Shown one piece after another: positions 1 to 8,785 of a stretch of DNA of 60,563 nt. The translations under genes were made by a program, and so were the position numbers. The first letter of the stretch is position 1. Each line of letters starts with the position of its first letter. The notes beneath the pieces were generated by a model, which saw only the letters and a list, made by a program, of their open reading frames with translations, was not told the origin of the DNA and searched no databases. The DNA is taken from NCBI GenBank assembly GCA_002482775.1, contig DLGQ01000013.1:101254-161816 (forward strand). The letters run 5' to 3'. This DNA is from Flavobacteriales bacterium UBA7690. GTDB taxonomy: Bacteria; Bacteroidota; Bacteroidia; Flavobacteriales_F; PHOS-HE28.

Positions 1-805
1 AGACCAAGGCCACTTCGCGCGCGACGCGTACGGGAGCGTTCACCTGTTCAGCGCCGTGTACGTATAGGCTCCAGCTCTGGTCCACCAGTTCCAACGCGCT
101 CAGGTGTTCGATCCAGTCGCCGGAATTCATGTAGTTCACCGAACCACTTGGAAGGGTGATGCGCCGGATCTGCGGCTGGTGGATGTGGCCGCATACCACA
201 TGATCGAAGCCCTCGCGGATGGCGATGGTAGCGGCGGTCTCCTCGAAGTCAGCGATGTAGGCCACCGCGCGTTTCACGCTCTGCTTGATGCGCTTGCTGA
301 AGCTCATGCGCGGCCGTCCGGTGCGAACCAGGAACCAGTTCACCACGTTGTTCAAGCGGATCAGCAGGTCGTAGCTGGATCCACCAAGCTTGGCCAACCA
401 CTTGGCGTGCTTCATACTGGCATCGAACACATCGCCGTGGAAGAACCAATAGCGTTCGCCGTGAAGGGTGAGTTCCAACCGGTCCACCAACCGCAGTTTG
501 CCTAATGTGGCCGGGCTGTAGCGGCGTAAGGCCTCGTCGTGGTTGCCGGTGATGTAGAACACCGGGATCTTCGAGGCCAGCTTCATGATCCGCTTCACCA
601 CCTTCATGTGGCCCGCTGGGAAGAACGATTTGCGGAACTGCCAGATGTCGATGATGTCGCCGTTGAGGATGAGCATGCCCGGCTTTATGCTCTTGAGGTA
701 GGTGTTCAATTCCTCGGCCCGCGCGCCGTAAGTACCTAGGTGAACGTCTGAGATAACAACCACATCAACAGGGCGCTTGCGTTGGGGGGCTGGGTTCTTG
801 CTCAT
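1..805 (-). CDS. UDP-2,3-diacylglucosamine diphosphatase-like metallophosphoesterase (3' end missing)
   Basis: Calcineurin-like phosphoesterase whose last residues lie beyond the left edge; 268 codons are visible and no stop is reached. Reading from the ATG at 805, the metal-binding motifs are in order: SDVHLG (Asp20, His22), NGDIIDIW (Asp50, Asp53), GNHDE (88-91), then FFHGD and CGHIHQP further on. This pattern fits the LpxH-related enzymes that hydrolyse UDP-diacylglucosamine to lipid X in lipid A synthesis, on the cytoplasmic face of the inner membrane. Bacteroidota often carry several paralogues, so the exact substrate is an inference. A CCTTTGC box lies 8 bases upstream of the start, so the mRNA leader may be very short. 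The gene is divergent from the CoA-binding protein gene. Confidence 0.85.
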   Translation of the reverse strand, partial: MSKNPAPQRKRPVDVVVISDVHLGTYGARAEELNTYLKSIKPGMLILNGDIIDIWQFRKSFFPAGHMKVVKRIMKLASKIPVFYITGNHDEALRRYSPATLGKLRLVDRLELTLHGERYWFFHGDVFDASMKHAKWLAKLGGSSYDLLIRLNNVVNWFLVRTGRPRMSFSKRIKQSVKRAVAYIADFEETAATIAIREGFDHVVCGHIHQPQIRRITLPSGSVNYMNSGDWIEHLSALELVDQSWSLYVHGAEQVNAPVRVAREVALV

Positions 806-907
806 TTCGTATGCAAAGGTCCACCGGTCATGTTTCGTTCACCTTTCCAGAACATGAAGTCCAACACCCCCGCGAACAAGGCCTGTTGATAGCCCGATCT
901 TTGCCAC

Positions 908-1273
908 ATGGAACCATTGACCACCTTGGTGCTGGGTGCTAGCCCGGAGCCCAGCCGCTATGCCAACCTCGCCGCGCTGAAATTGCAGGCGCATGCCCAT
1001 CCCGTGTTGTTGGTGGGCAAACGCGCAGGAGCCATCGGTGGGGTGGGCATCGTGCAGGACATACCCAGCGATACACGTGTGGATACGGTGACGTTGTACC
1101 TCAACCCCGTGGTGCAGGAAGCGTGGCACGACCGTATCCTTCAACTTGCCCCACGTCGCATCATTTTCAACCCTGGAACGGAGCACCCCGGTTTCGCCAA
1201 ACGCGCGGCCGCACACGGGGTAGAGGTACTGGAGGCTTGCACCCTGGTGATGCTGAGCACCGGACAATACTGA
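908..1273 (+). CDS. CoA-binding domain protein (YccU-like)
   Basis: Protein of 121 residues with a single Rossmann-like CoA-binding fold. The N-terminal TLVLGASPEPSRYA loop is the nucleotide-binding turn, and the NPGTEH and ACTLVML segments near the end are typical of the short Bacteroidota members of this family. Homologues resemble the CoA-binding domain of succinyl-CoA synthetase without the catalytic part, and their physiological role is not established. The ATG start is followed immediately by the first beta strand, so no upstream extension is needed. A strong symmetrical hairpin follows the stop and separates it from the convergent metalloprotease gene. Confidence 0.8.
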   Translation: MEPLTTLVLGASPEPSRYANLAALKLQAHAHPVLLVGKRAGAIGGVGIVQDIPSDTRVDTVTLYLNPVVQEAWHDRILQLAPRRIIFNPGTEHPGFAKRAAAHGVEVLEACTLVMLSTGQY

Positions 1274-1288
1274 ACGGAACTGCTCGAT

Positions 1289-1326
1289 AACGAAGAAGCC
1301 CTCCGTTTCGGGAGGGCTTCTTCGTT
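1289..1326. terminator. Bidirectional intrinsic terminator
   Basis: Perfect 16-bp inverted repeat (1289-1304 with 1311-1326) around a 6-base loop, lying between two convergent genes. The outer part of the stem is A/T-rich on both sides (AACGAAGAAG and its complement), so it can supply a U-rich end on either strand. Confidence 0.8.
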
Positions 1327-1339
1327 GAAAGGCCGGGGA

Positions 1340-4300
1340 TCACTTGCCCACCACGAGACGCTGGGTGTTGTCACCCTCTTCGTTCGTAGCACGGATCAAG
1401 TACAATCCATCAGAGAGGCCGAGCTCGCTTCCGCTGAACTCGATGCCAGTAAGACCAGCTGGGCGATGGGTAGTGCGGTACACCACAGCACCGCGGATGT
1501 CGGTGATGACGATATCCGTGTTGTAACGGTCCATTCCATACACGGCGAGCGAGAAACGATCGTTCGTCGGGTTCGGGAACAGGCTCATGAAGTGCTCGGA
1601 GCTCAGGTCTTCAATGCCCACTGGGCCGCTGATCTGGATGTTGTCGATGTATAGATTCCCCGAGTATGCACTGCTTACGAACCGGAAACGGAAACGAACG
1701 TCCGGGGCCAGTCGCGAGTTGGGCAGGGTGAAGGACTTGTTGGTCCAAGCCGGTGGAGGCGTTTGCGGGTTGTTGCCGTTGTTGATGAGCGCAGCACCCG
1801 TGATCTGGCCGCCGAACAGGGTTGACCAGGTCTTGCCGCAGTCCACGCTTGAAGAAACGAGCAGTTCTTCGCTCACCAGGCTGAGGTCGCTTGCACCCGT
1901 GGAATAGGCGAAATCAAAGCTGAAGGTGGTTCCACTTTGCAAGGCATCCAGATTGAAGGATGGCGAAATGAATTCGTCGTAGTCCAACGAATTGTCAGGA
2001 TCGATCAGATCCAAGGGGTTCCGCGCACCGCTGTTGAGCACAACACTGGCGTTGCCCGCAGATGCTGCCGTGGTGGTGCGTTGGAAAGAGGTGTTGTTGT
2101 CGGCGTAGTTCATGGTGAACCATGGGTAGATCCCTGGATCCACTTCGAAGCTCTCATTGTAGCCTCCAACGAAATCGTACGTGGGTCCACCGATGATGAC
2201 CGCGTAGGGATTCACCGTGGTGTGGCTTCCAACACCATTGCTCACGGTCAAGGTCACCGCTTTCCATCCCGGAGTGTCGAAGGTCACAACTGGATTGCGC
2301 TCCGTTGACGTGCTGGGGTTTCCACCCGGGAAGCTCCAGGACCATGCCGTGGGGAACGCACCGCGCGAATTGTCCACGAACTGGACAGGGGTGTTGGCAC
2401 AAACAGTGGGGCTGTAGGGGATCTCCTGGTTGAAGCCCGATCCAAGCTCCACCGTACGGACATAGAAATCAGCCGTTGGTGGGCACTGCACCGCGTATTC
2501 GCCGGAGCCCGTGGCTTGCAGGTTCGCCTCGGTCCAGGTCTCGTTACGCTCGCCCGTGGGGGAATTCAGGGCCGCACGCATACGAATGACCTGGTCGTCC
2601 GTGAACATCTTGGAACAATAGGAGTATTCCATGTAGTTCTCCACGTTCTCGATGACGCGCGTTTCGCCGTAGACCCTTAGGTCATCGATGGAGAACGCAC
2701 CACTAACGTGCGCATAGTTCACCGTTTCGTTAACGACAACAAGGGCGGTGTCGTTCAGGCAAGGAGCCGTTCCAGTTACCACATAGGTGTAGGTGCCCGG
2801 GTTCATCGTTGCGGGGTCGTACAAGCCATCGGTCACCGCACTGGGGCCGGTCCATGCGCCACCTTGGTCAGGGGTTCCAACTAGCGTGTTGAAGAGCGGC
2901 AACGCGCCACTTTCCGAGCAGATGGACATCGAGCCATCCATTCCTGCGCTCACCGGTTGTTGTACCGTGAGCACGAAAGGTTCGCTGCTTACGCTGCAGC
3001 CCCCTTGGGAAACAGTAACGGTATAGGTACCACCATCGCGAACGGTGATGCTCGGCGTGGTCTGTCCTCCGGGCTGCCAGGAATTGCCACCGGAACTGCT
3101 GCTGGTGAGCACACGTGTACCTCCGGCGCAGATCGCTGGGGAAGGACTGCTGATCGTGGGGGTGGCTGGCACGTTCGTTTCCAAGACGGTAACGGTAGCG
3201 CTCGGCGTGCCACAGGTACCACCGGCATCCAAGGAATAGGTGTACACCCCGGGCTCCATGGTGGTAGGGTCGTACATGCCATCGGTGGCGCTTGGGCCGC
3301 TCCATGTTCCGCCGGACTGTGGGGTACCGCCCAACCGGTCGAACAGGTCAGCAGGGGCCGCGTTGCGACAGATCTGGAATGTACCGTTGGTGCCCGCGCT
3401 GGAGGTGCCGACGATCTGGACCGTCACAGTAGCTGTGGCATCGGGGCAAGGCGAATTGCCCGCTACCACGTACTGGTATTCGCCAGCGGTCATCGTTGCA
3501 GGATCGAAGAGGCCGTCGATCACTTCGCTCGGGCCGCTCCAGGTTCCACCCGGGGTGGGGTTACCGCTTATCGCATTGAACAGTGGCGCGCTAGCACCTT
3601 CGCCACAAACTGCCAAAGCGTCGGTGGTGCCGGTGCCTGCGTTGGCTGCTGCCACAACATCCAGTACGAAGGGCTCGCTGGTCGCTTTGCAGCCGTTGGC
3701 GGCCACGGTTACCGAATAGGTGCCGGCTTTGTTGGTTGTAATGGTCGGCGTCGTCTGGCCACCGGGCGACCAGGTGTTCGCCGTGGCGCTGCTGCTGGTC
3801 AGCGTTACTGAAGCATTGGAGCAGAATGCCGAAGGTCCGTCGATGGTAGGGATGCTCGGTGGGGCGATGATGGTGACCTCCACTTCGGCCGAGTAGGCGT
3901 TGCAGGTTCCGGTAGCGTCCACCGAATAGGTGTAAATGCCTGCCTCCATGGTGGCAGGATCGAACTGGTCGTTGATCACCTCGCTAGGGCCGCTCCATGT
4001 GCCGCCGGGCTGTGGCGAGCCGCCCAAACGATCGAACAGGTCCACGGGGACTTCGTTCGCGCAAATGCGCAACACCCCGTTCGGTCCTTCGGCGTTCCAC
4101 GCATAGATGCGGAAGGTGATGGGCTGGTCCAAGCTCGTATATCCGGTAGCAGGCGGGTCCACGTAAATGGTGGGCACTTCCACCTCGATGTCCCCTGTGA
4201 AGAAAGCCACGTTGCCCGGCTGGGTGCTGATGTTGCTGTTGCCGCCATTGCGGATAACAAGATTGCTGCTGTAGTTGTCCGCACTGGAACGCACAGCGAA

Positions 4301-5524
4301 CGTGCGGGCCCCATTGGCGGTACGTCCCACTTTGAAACCGATCGAATCCACCGTGAGCATGTCCGACAACTGGGCATCGAACGAGAAGGAATAGTACTTG
4401 CCCGTATTCAGTGTTCCTGGGAAGAATGTGTAGTCGCCCTCCTGGTCAACGTTCTCTTCATCCCAGCCGGTGAAGGCGAACACACCTGCACGTGCGGAAT
4501 TGCTCGAAACACCAACAGCATTGAACGGGTTGAACACCGTGCGCGTGCGGTCTTCGCCATGCAGGACGTCCGTTGGATTGGTCAATGGCGTCGGGTCAGC
4601 GGTCCCGGAACCCGTGGTCACCGCGTCGAACCGATAGGGGAACTGGTTCAGCGGGATATCCGTGTCGTTGCAAGAGGTCCATGGGAATTGTGCGTTATTG
4701 TAGGGAACAGGACAAGCATCCCACCCACGGGTCTTCGGCGTGTCCTCCACATCGTCATCGCCGCATGTGTTGGACATGTAGGGGCCATCGGTCACCACGT
4801 CCTCGCCGTTGTTGTTGCCCCATACGTGTTGCAGGTTGAGGTAGTGCCCCACCTCGTGCGTGAGCGCTGTGGAGTTGTTGGGACTTCCCGTCTCGATATC
4901 ACTGATGTACTGGTGGCGGATGATGATACCGTCCACCAAACGCCCGGTAATGCCTTCCTGCGCACTAGGGTAATAGGCATACCCGGCCGTTCCTTCGTTC
5001 ATGGAGGTGACGATCCATACGTTCAAATACTGATCGCGTGGCCAGCCGTTCATCTTGGACTGGTCATTCCCTTTCATCGTTTCCGGTGTCTTGATCCGGT
5101 CTATACCGTTGGTACAGTTACCGTTGGGGTCAAGCGTGGGTAGCACGAAACGGATCTGGACGTCACCCGTGATATCGGCAAAGGCCGGATGTACGTTCCC
5201 CAGATCGGGGTTGAGCGCCTGGTAATCCTCGTTGAGGATCTCCACCTGCCGCAAGATCTGCTCGTTGGTGATGTTCTCGTCACCCTGGAGATGGATCACG
5301 TGGAAAACGATCGGAATCGTTACCAACACATCGCGGGTGCCTTGTACCGTGTTGCTCGCGATCAGGTGCCGGATCTCGTCCCGGTAGGCTGCCTCGCGTT
5401 CAAGGTAAGTGGGGTCTTCGGCGATGAGTTTTGCGCGCATCGCGTCCGCAGCGCAGTGGAACTGCTGGGCGCTCACCGCCAGGGACAGGGAGCAGGCAGC
5501 AAGGCCAAGTAGAACTTTTTTCAT
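1340..5524 (-). CDS. Secreted pappalysin-type (M43) metalloprotease with inserted domains and T9SS sorting signal
   Basis: 1394 residues. Signal peptide 1-20 (cleavage near VSA-Q). The zinc motif HEVGHYLNLQH is at 223-233, with the cytophagalysin-like features CGDDDVEDTPK (254-264) and WDACP. The matching Met-turn segment (ENYMEYSYC, then MFTDDQVIRMRAAL) occurs only at 962-986. The intervening 670 residues hold a jelly-roll-like region (about 297-479, ending FRIYAWNAE) and Ig-like repeats (about 483-932); the jelly-roll seems to resume at 938-953 (SGAFSIDDLRVYG). After the protease come a PKD domain (about 1037-1110), a MAM/adhesion-like domain (1119-1300) and a type IX secretion C-terminal domain (about 1312-1394, LFPNPT...GLYLIRA). 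Predicted to be exported through the T9SS and surface-anchored or released as a degradative or adhesive protease. Substrate unknown. Confidence 0.9.
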   Translation of the reverse strand: MKKVLLGLAACSLSLAVSAQQFHCAADAMRAKLIAEDPTYLEREAAYRDEIRHLIASNTVQGTRDVLVTIPIVFHVIHLQGDENITNEQILRQVEILNEDYQALNPDLGNVHPAFADITGDVQIRFVLPTLDPNGNCTNGIDRIKTPETMKGNDQSKMNGWPRDQYLNVWIVTSMNEGTAGYAYYPSAQEGITGRLVDGIIIRHQYISDIETGSPNNSTALTHEVGHYLNLQHVWGNNNGEDVVTDGPYMSNTCGDDDVEDTPKTRGWDACPVPYNNAQFPWTSCNDTDIPLNQFPYRFDAVTTGSGTADPTPLTNPTDVLHGEDRTRTVFNPFNAVGVSSNSARAGVFAFTGWDEENVDQEGDYTFFPGTLNTGKYYSFSFDAQLSDMLTVDSIGFKVGRTANGARTFAVRSSADNYSSNLVIRNGGNSNISTQPGNVAFFTGDIEVEVPTIYVDPPATGYTSLDQPITFRIYAWNAEGPNGVLRICANEVPVDLFDRLGGSPQPGGTWSGPSEVINDQFDPATMEAGIYTYSVDATGTCNAYSAEVEVTIIAPPSIPTIDGPSAFCSNASVTLTSSSATANTWSPGGQTTPTITTNKAGTYSVTVAANGCKATSEPFVLDVVAAANAGTGTTDALAVCGEGASAPLFNAISGNPTPGGTWSGPSEVIDGLFDPATMTAGEYQYVVAGNSPCPDATATVTVQIVGTSSAGTNGTFQICRNAAPADLFDRLGGTPQSGGTWSGPSATDGMYDPTTMEPGVYTYSLDAGGTCGTPSATVTVLETNVPATPTISSPSPAICAGGTRVLTSSSSGGNSWQPGGQTTPSITVRDGGTYTVTVSQGGCSVSSEPFVLTVQQPVSAGMDGSMSICSESGALPLFNTLVGTPDQGGAWTGPSAVTDGLYDPATMNPGTYTYVVTGTAPCLNDTALVVVNETVNYAHVSGAFSIDDLRVYGETRVIENVENYMEYSYCSKMFTDDQVIRMRAALNSPTGERNETWTEANLQATGSGEYAVQCPPTADFYVRTVELGSGFNQEIPYSPTVCANTPVQFVDNSRGAFPTAWSWSFPGGNPSTSTERNPVVTFDTPGWKAVTLTVSNGVGSHTTVNPYAVIIGGPTYDFVGGYNESFEVDPGIYPWFTMNYADNNTSFQRTTTAASAGNASVVLNSGARNPLDLIDPDNSLDYDEFISPSFNLDALQSGTTFSFDFAYSTGASDLSLVSEELLVSSSVDCGKTWSTLFGGQITGAALINNGNNPQTPPPAWTNKSFTLPNSRLAPDVRFRFRFVSSAYSGNLYIDNIQISGPVGIEDLSSEHFMSLFPNPTNDRFSLAVYGMDRYNTDIVITDIRGAVVYRTTHRPAGLTGIEFSGSELGLSDGLYLIRATNEEGDNTQRLVVGK

Positions 5525-5564
5525 AGGGTTCGCTGAACGAGGGGTTTCATTTTCCTAAGCGGGC

Positions 5565-5597
5565 CTAAAGTACAACCGGATGGCTCGCGTTCAAGGC
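5565..5597 (-). promoter_or_regulatory. Bacteroidota-type promoter of the metalloprotease gene
   Basis: On the minus strand TTG, 19 bases, then TACTTTAG, close to the Bacteroidota consensus (TTTG, 17-23 bases, TAnnTTTG). The -7-like box is 40 bases upstream of the metalloprotease ATG. Read by eye; no start-site data. Confidence 0.5.
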
Positions 5598-5726
5598 GCT
5601 ACCATGCATTGGCCGGTCTGCTCCGGCGACCGGGTGGTCAGGGACCGGGAACGGCAGGGATGTATCAGAATAGGGTTTTAGCCGAGGCATGCCCAAAGAT
5701 GGACGTTCCACATCGAATAACGAGTG

Positions 5727-6920
5727 TCAATTCCTGCTTGTTCCATCCAAAGCTGCGATGATGACCGCGCAAGCGTTGCGCACCTCTACTGCACTGATGG
5801 TCAGGGGTGGCGCTATGCGGAACGCCATAGGGCAGGAGAGGAACCAGAAGCCCAGGACACCGTTGGTCAAACATGTATGCACCACTTGCTGCACCTTTTC
5901 CGGGTCGCCCAGGTCCACGGCCAGCATCAGGCCTTCCCCACGTACTTCATGTATGGCGGGGTGTACCAAAAGTTCCTTGAACAAGCGCCCCATTTCCACT
6001 GCATTGCCGGTCAAGCCTTCATCCACCATTACTTCCAACGCCGCCAGGCCGGCCACACAGGGCAGCGGATGCCCTCCGAAGGTGGTGATGTGTCCCAGGA
6101 CGGGGTCGTGGGTGAAGAGCCGCATCCGGTCGTGCGAAGCCACGAAGGCTCCCATCGGCAGCCCGCCGCCGAGGGCCTTGCCAAGGACGAGGATGTCCGG
6201 CACCACGCTGAAGTGCTCCAAGGCGAAGAGCGTTCCGGTGCGCCCGAAGCCCGTCTGCACCTCATCGAAAACCAATAGTGCGCCCACTTCGGTGCAACGC
6301 TTCCGCAAGTCCTGGATCCAAGAACGGGTAGGGATGCGCACCCCGGCGTCGCCTTGGATGGGTTCGATCACCACGGCGGCCGTCCGTTCATCGATCCGGT
6401 GAAGGTCTTCCGGTTCGTTGAAGGTGATGAAGTGGACATCCGGGAGCAGCGGTCGGTTGCGGTATTTCTTGTTCTCGTTGCCGGTGATGCTCAATGAACC
6501 ATGGGTGCTGCCGTGGTAGCTCTTGTGGCAGGCCACTAAGCCAGTACGGCCGGTGATGCGCTTGGCGAGTTTGATGGCGCCTTCGTTGGCCTCTGTGCCG
6601 CTGTTCACGAAGTAGACGCTGTCCATGCCATCGGGGAGCAAGCCGGTGAGGCGTTCCGCGAAACGCACCTGGGGCTCCTGAATGAACTCGCCGTAAGGGA
6701 TCACATGCAGGTACCGGTCGCACTGGTCCTTGATGGCCTGCACCACCTTCGGGTGGCGGTGCCCGGTGTTGTTCACGGCTAGGCCAGCGACCAGGTCCAG
6801 GTAGCGCTTGCCATCACGGGTATGGATGTAGCACCCTTCTGCGCCTACCACATCCAAGGCGATGGGATAGGGGCTGGTTTGTGCGAGGTGGCTCGCGAAG
6901 GCGGAATGCAAGGCGTCCAT
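5727..6920 (-). CDS. Class III PLP-dependent aminotransferase (acetylornithine/ornithine aminotransferase-like)
   Basis: 397 residues from the ATG at 6920; a TTG 12 bases upstream is in frame but less likely. Fold-type I aminotransferase: the PLP-contacting segment VFDEVQTGFGRTG precedes the Schiff-base lysine in LVLGKALGGGLPMGAF, and the N-terminal DLVAGLAVNNTGHRHP and central FVNSGTEANEGAIKLA segments match the ArgD/RocD group. It would move an amino group from an omega-amino substrate to 2-oxoglutarate in the cytoplasm. No arginine or proline genes are adjacent, so the substrate cannot be assigned. Single gene, transcribed in the same direction as the sigma-factor operon behind it. Confidence 0.85.
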   Translation of the reverse strand: MDALHSAFASHLAQTSPYPIALDVVGAEGCYIHTRDGKRYLDLVAGLAVNNTGHRHPKVVQAIKDQCDRYLHVIPYGEFIQEPQVRFAERLTGLLPDGMDSVYFVNSGTEANEGAIKLAKRITGRTGLVACHKSYHGSTHGSLSITGNENKKYRNRPLLPDVHFITFNEPEDLHRIDERTAAVVIEPIQGDAGVRIPTRSWIQDLRKRCTEVGALLVFDEVQTGFGRTGTLFALEHFSVVPDILVLGKALGGGLPMGAFVASHDRMRLFTHDPVLGHITTFGGHPLPCVAGLAALEVMVDEGLTGNAVEMGRLFKELLVHPAIHEVRGEGLMLAVDLGDPEKVQQVVHTCLTNGVLGFWFLSCPMAFRIAPPLTISAVEVRNACAVIIAALDGTSRN

Positions 6921-6949
6921 CGGTGGACGCAAAGGTGGGGACGGTCCGC

Positions 6950-7459
6950 TTAGCGGCGATGTGGTCGGCCGTCGCTACCCGGGCCTTTGCGGTCGTCCAT
7001 GCGGTCGCGGAAGCGTTTCAGCACTTCTTTGTTGAAGTCGCGCTCGGCCTTCTTCAGCTGCAAGGTCTTCACCGCGCCGATGCTTTTCTTGAAGCGCTCC
7101 GCGTAGGTCTTCTCCAGGTCCAGCTCCTTCTGGCGGTTCTGCAGGGCTTTATCCAACACCTGGCTCGCTTCAGCTTCGGTCAGCGTGCTGTCTCCCTTGG
7201 CGCCTTTGTGCAACGCGCGCATCTCGCGGCGCAAGGCATCTTGCTTCTCGTCCATCTCGTTGTAGATGGGCCAGAATTGTTGTGCTTCTTCGGGTGTAAG
7301 GCCGAGCTGGGCGGTGATGTACGCGCTCTTCTGGGCCTTGATCTCCTTCATGCGTTCGCCCGAGGGTGGCGGCATGTCATCGTCTTGGGCGTGTACGGTC
7401 AGTGCGCCGATCAACAACGATGCGGCCAGGGGCAGGGTGCGGAACAGCAGGGTGCTCAT
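6950..7459 (-). CDS. Periplasmic Spy/CpxP-like helical protein
   Basis: 169 residues with a signal peptide ending near VHAQ, then a highly charged, almost wholly helical body (many K, E, R, Q) starting with an ITAQLGLTPEEAQQFWPIYNEM segment. That LTPEEAxxFWPxY pattern is common in small Bacteroidota periplasmic proteins encoded beside ECF sigma factors, where they resemble the stress chaperone/sensor Spy-CpxP group. Its ATG overlaps the stop of the anti-sigma gene by four bases (ATGA), so the two are translationally coupled. Probably part of an envelope-stress circuit; the stimulus is unknown. Confidence 0.75.
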   Translation of the reverse strand: MSTLLFRTLPLAASLLIGALTVHAQDDDMPPPSGERMKEIKAQKSAYITAQLGLTPEEAQQFWPIYNEMDEKQDALRREMRALHKGAKGDSTLTEAEASQVLDKALQNRQKELDLEKTYAERFKKSIGAVKTLQLKKAERDFNKEVLKRFRDRMDDRKGPGSDGRPHRR

Positions 7460-7908
7460 AGGTCTTCGATCAATAGGTCCAACGGCAAGTCCTCATTCTC
7501 CAAGTAGGCGAGCACTTCGGTGTCGTCCTCCGGAAGGGCCACAGCGGCCATCAGGTCGTTCTCGGTGTACAATGTAGCGTAGAGCAGGTCTTCGTCCACG
7601 TCGCTCTCGAGGAGTTCTTCGGGCTCGGCAAGGGCAAGTTCAGTAGGCGTGGTATCCGTTGCTGGCCAAACGGACCAAACGATGGCGGCTACGGCGATAC
7701 CGGCAAGTGAGCCTATAGTGATACGTGGCCACAGCGTATTGCTCCAACGCGCGAGGAGCCCTTCGCGTTCCGTAGTGGTGCTGGCTTGGATGTGCTGTTG
7801 CACCGCCTGTGGGAACGTGTTGAAGAACCCTTGCGGTGCAACGAACGGATCCTCCTTCGCGATGCTGCGTAGGATCGGTGCTTCGTTCAGTTCGTCGTGG
7901 CGTTCCAT
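7456..7908 (-). CDS. Putative membrane anti-sigma factor
   Basis: 150 residues: a cytoplasmic N-terminal part (about 1-55) containing EDPFVAPQGFFNTFPQAVQQ, one transmembrane helix (about 60-80, ITIGSLAGIAVAAIVWSVW) and a strongly acidic periplasmic tail (LEYLENEDLPLD-like). No zinc-binding HxxxCxxC motif is present, so it is not a ZAS-type anti-sigma. The assignment rests on size, topology and position directly after an ECF sigma gene (22-base gap) and coupled to the Spy-like gene. It likely holds the sigma factor at the membrane until an envelope signal is sensed. Confidence 0.65.
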   Translation of the reverse strand: MERHDELNEAPILRSIAKEDPFVAPQGFFNTFPQAVQQHIQASTTTEREGLLARWSNTLWPRITIGSLAGIAVAAIVWSVWPATDTTPTELALAEPEELLESDVDEDLLYATLYTENDLMAAVALPEDDTEVLAYLENEDLPLDLLIEDL

Positions 7909-7930
7909 GGTGTACGGGTGTAAGATGCGC

Positions 7931-8533
7931 TCAACTGCTTTTGGTTTGATCGGTGGTGAGCCAGCCTTCGATCTTCTTCACGGCGATGTGGTAACTGCTT
8001 TTCAGCGCACCCACGCTGGTGCCGGTGATCTCGCTCATGGCCTCGTACTTCATCTCTTCGAAATACTTCATGGTGAACACCGCACGCTGTTTGTCGGGCA
8101 GGCGCATCACCGCGCGTTGGAGTTTCCGTTGGATCTCGTCGCCACTGAAATGTTCGCTGCTGTCCAAGGTGGTGGTGAGCCGTTCCACCACGCTAGCCTC
8201 GCTCACGAAAAGCCCCCGCTTCATCTTTCGCAAATGGTTAAGGCTCTCGTTGTGTGCGATGCGGTAGAGCCAGCTGAAGAGTTGTGCATCGGCACGGAAT
8301 CCGTCGAGCCCCGTCCACGCTTTCAGGAACACGTTCTGGAGCACGTCCTTCGCCTCGTCGTGGTCGGTGACCATCCGGCGGATGAAGCTGTACAGCCTAG
8401 TTTGGTACTGCCGTACGAGCAGGTTGAAGGCGTAGTGTCTACTGTCCTCCTTGCGGAAGAGCGCGAGCAGTTCGGCGTCGCTGAGGTCGCTCATCGGCCG
8501 TTCATCAGCGGGGAGTCCGCTGGTCCCGGACAT
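7931..8533 (-). CDS. ECF-family RNA polymerase sigma factor
   Basis: 200 residues. Region 2 is clear (FNLLVRQYQTRLYSFIRRMV, DHDEAKDVLQNVFLKAW, FSWLYRIAHNESLNHLRK) and region 4 follows (LPDKQRAVFTMKYFEEMKYEAMSEITGTSVGALKSSYHIAVKKI). There is no sigma region 1 or 3, as in group 4 sigma factors. The ATG at 8533 lies 12 bases from a TACATTGG box (8546-8553, minus strand); an internal ATG at 8494 would remove 13 non-conserved residues and is also possible. It leads an operon with the anti-sigma and Spy-like genes and probably directs transcription of envelope-stress genes, including its own operon. Confidence 0.9.
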   Translation of the reverse strand: MSGTSGLPADERPMSDLSDAELLALFRKEDSRHYAFNLLVRQYQTRLYSFIRRMVTDHDEAKDVLQNVFLKAWTGLDGFRADAQLFSWLYRIAHNESLNHLRKMKRGLFVSEASVVERLTTTLDSSEHFSGDEIQRKLQRAVMRLPDKQRAVFTMKYFEEMKYEAMSEITGTSVGALKSSYHIAVKKIEGWLTTDQTKSS

Positions 8534-8785
8534 GATCCGTGGCCCCCAATGTATCGGATGAGAGGCGTGCGACCGTGCGCATTATTCCACGCTGGTCCCG
8601 GAATATTCACTGTTAAGCGGAATTCACCCCACATCAGCCCCCTAGCTTTTCGCTTGAGCATGTAGGATTGCAGGAACTCGACAAGGTTTGATCGCGGATC
8701 CAGAATGGCACGGGCCGGGTGAAACGGTTCCGAAAGGCGACTGCTGACATTGGCTTCATTCCGACAGGGTCGCATGGAAGGTGGA

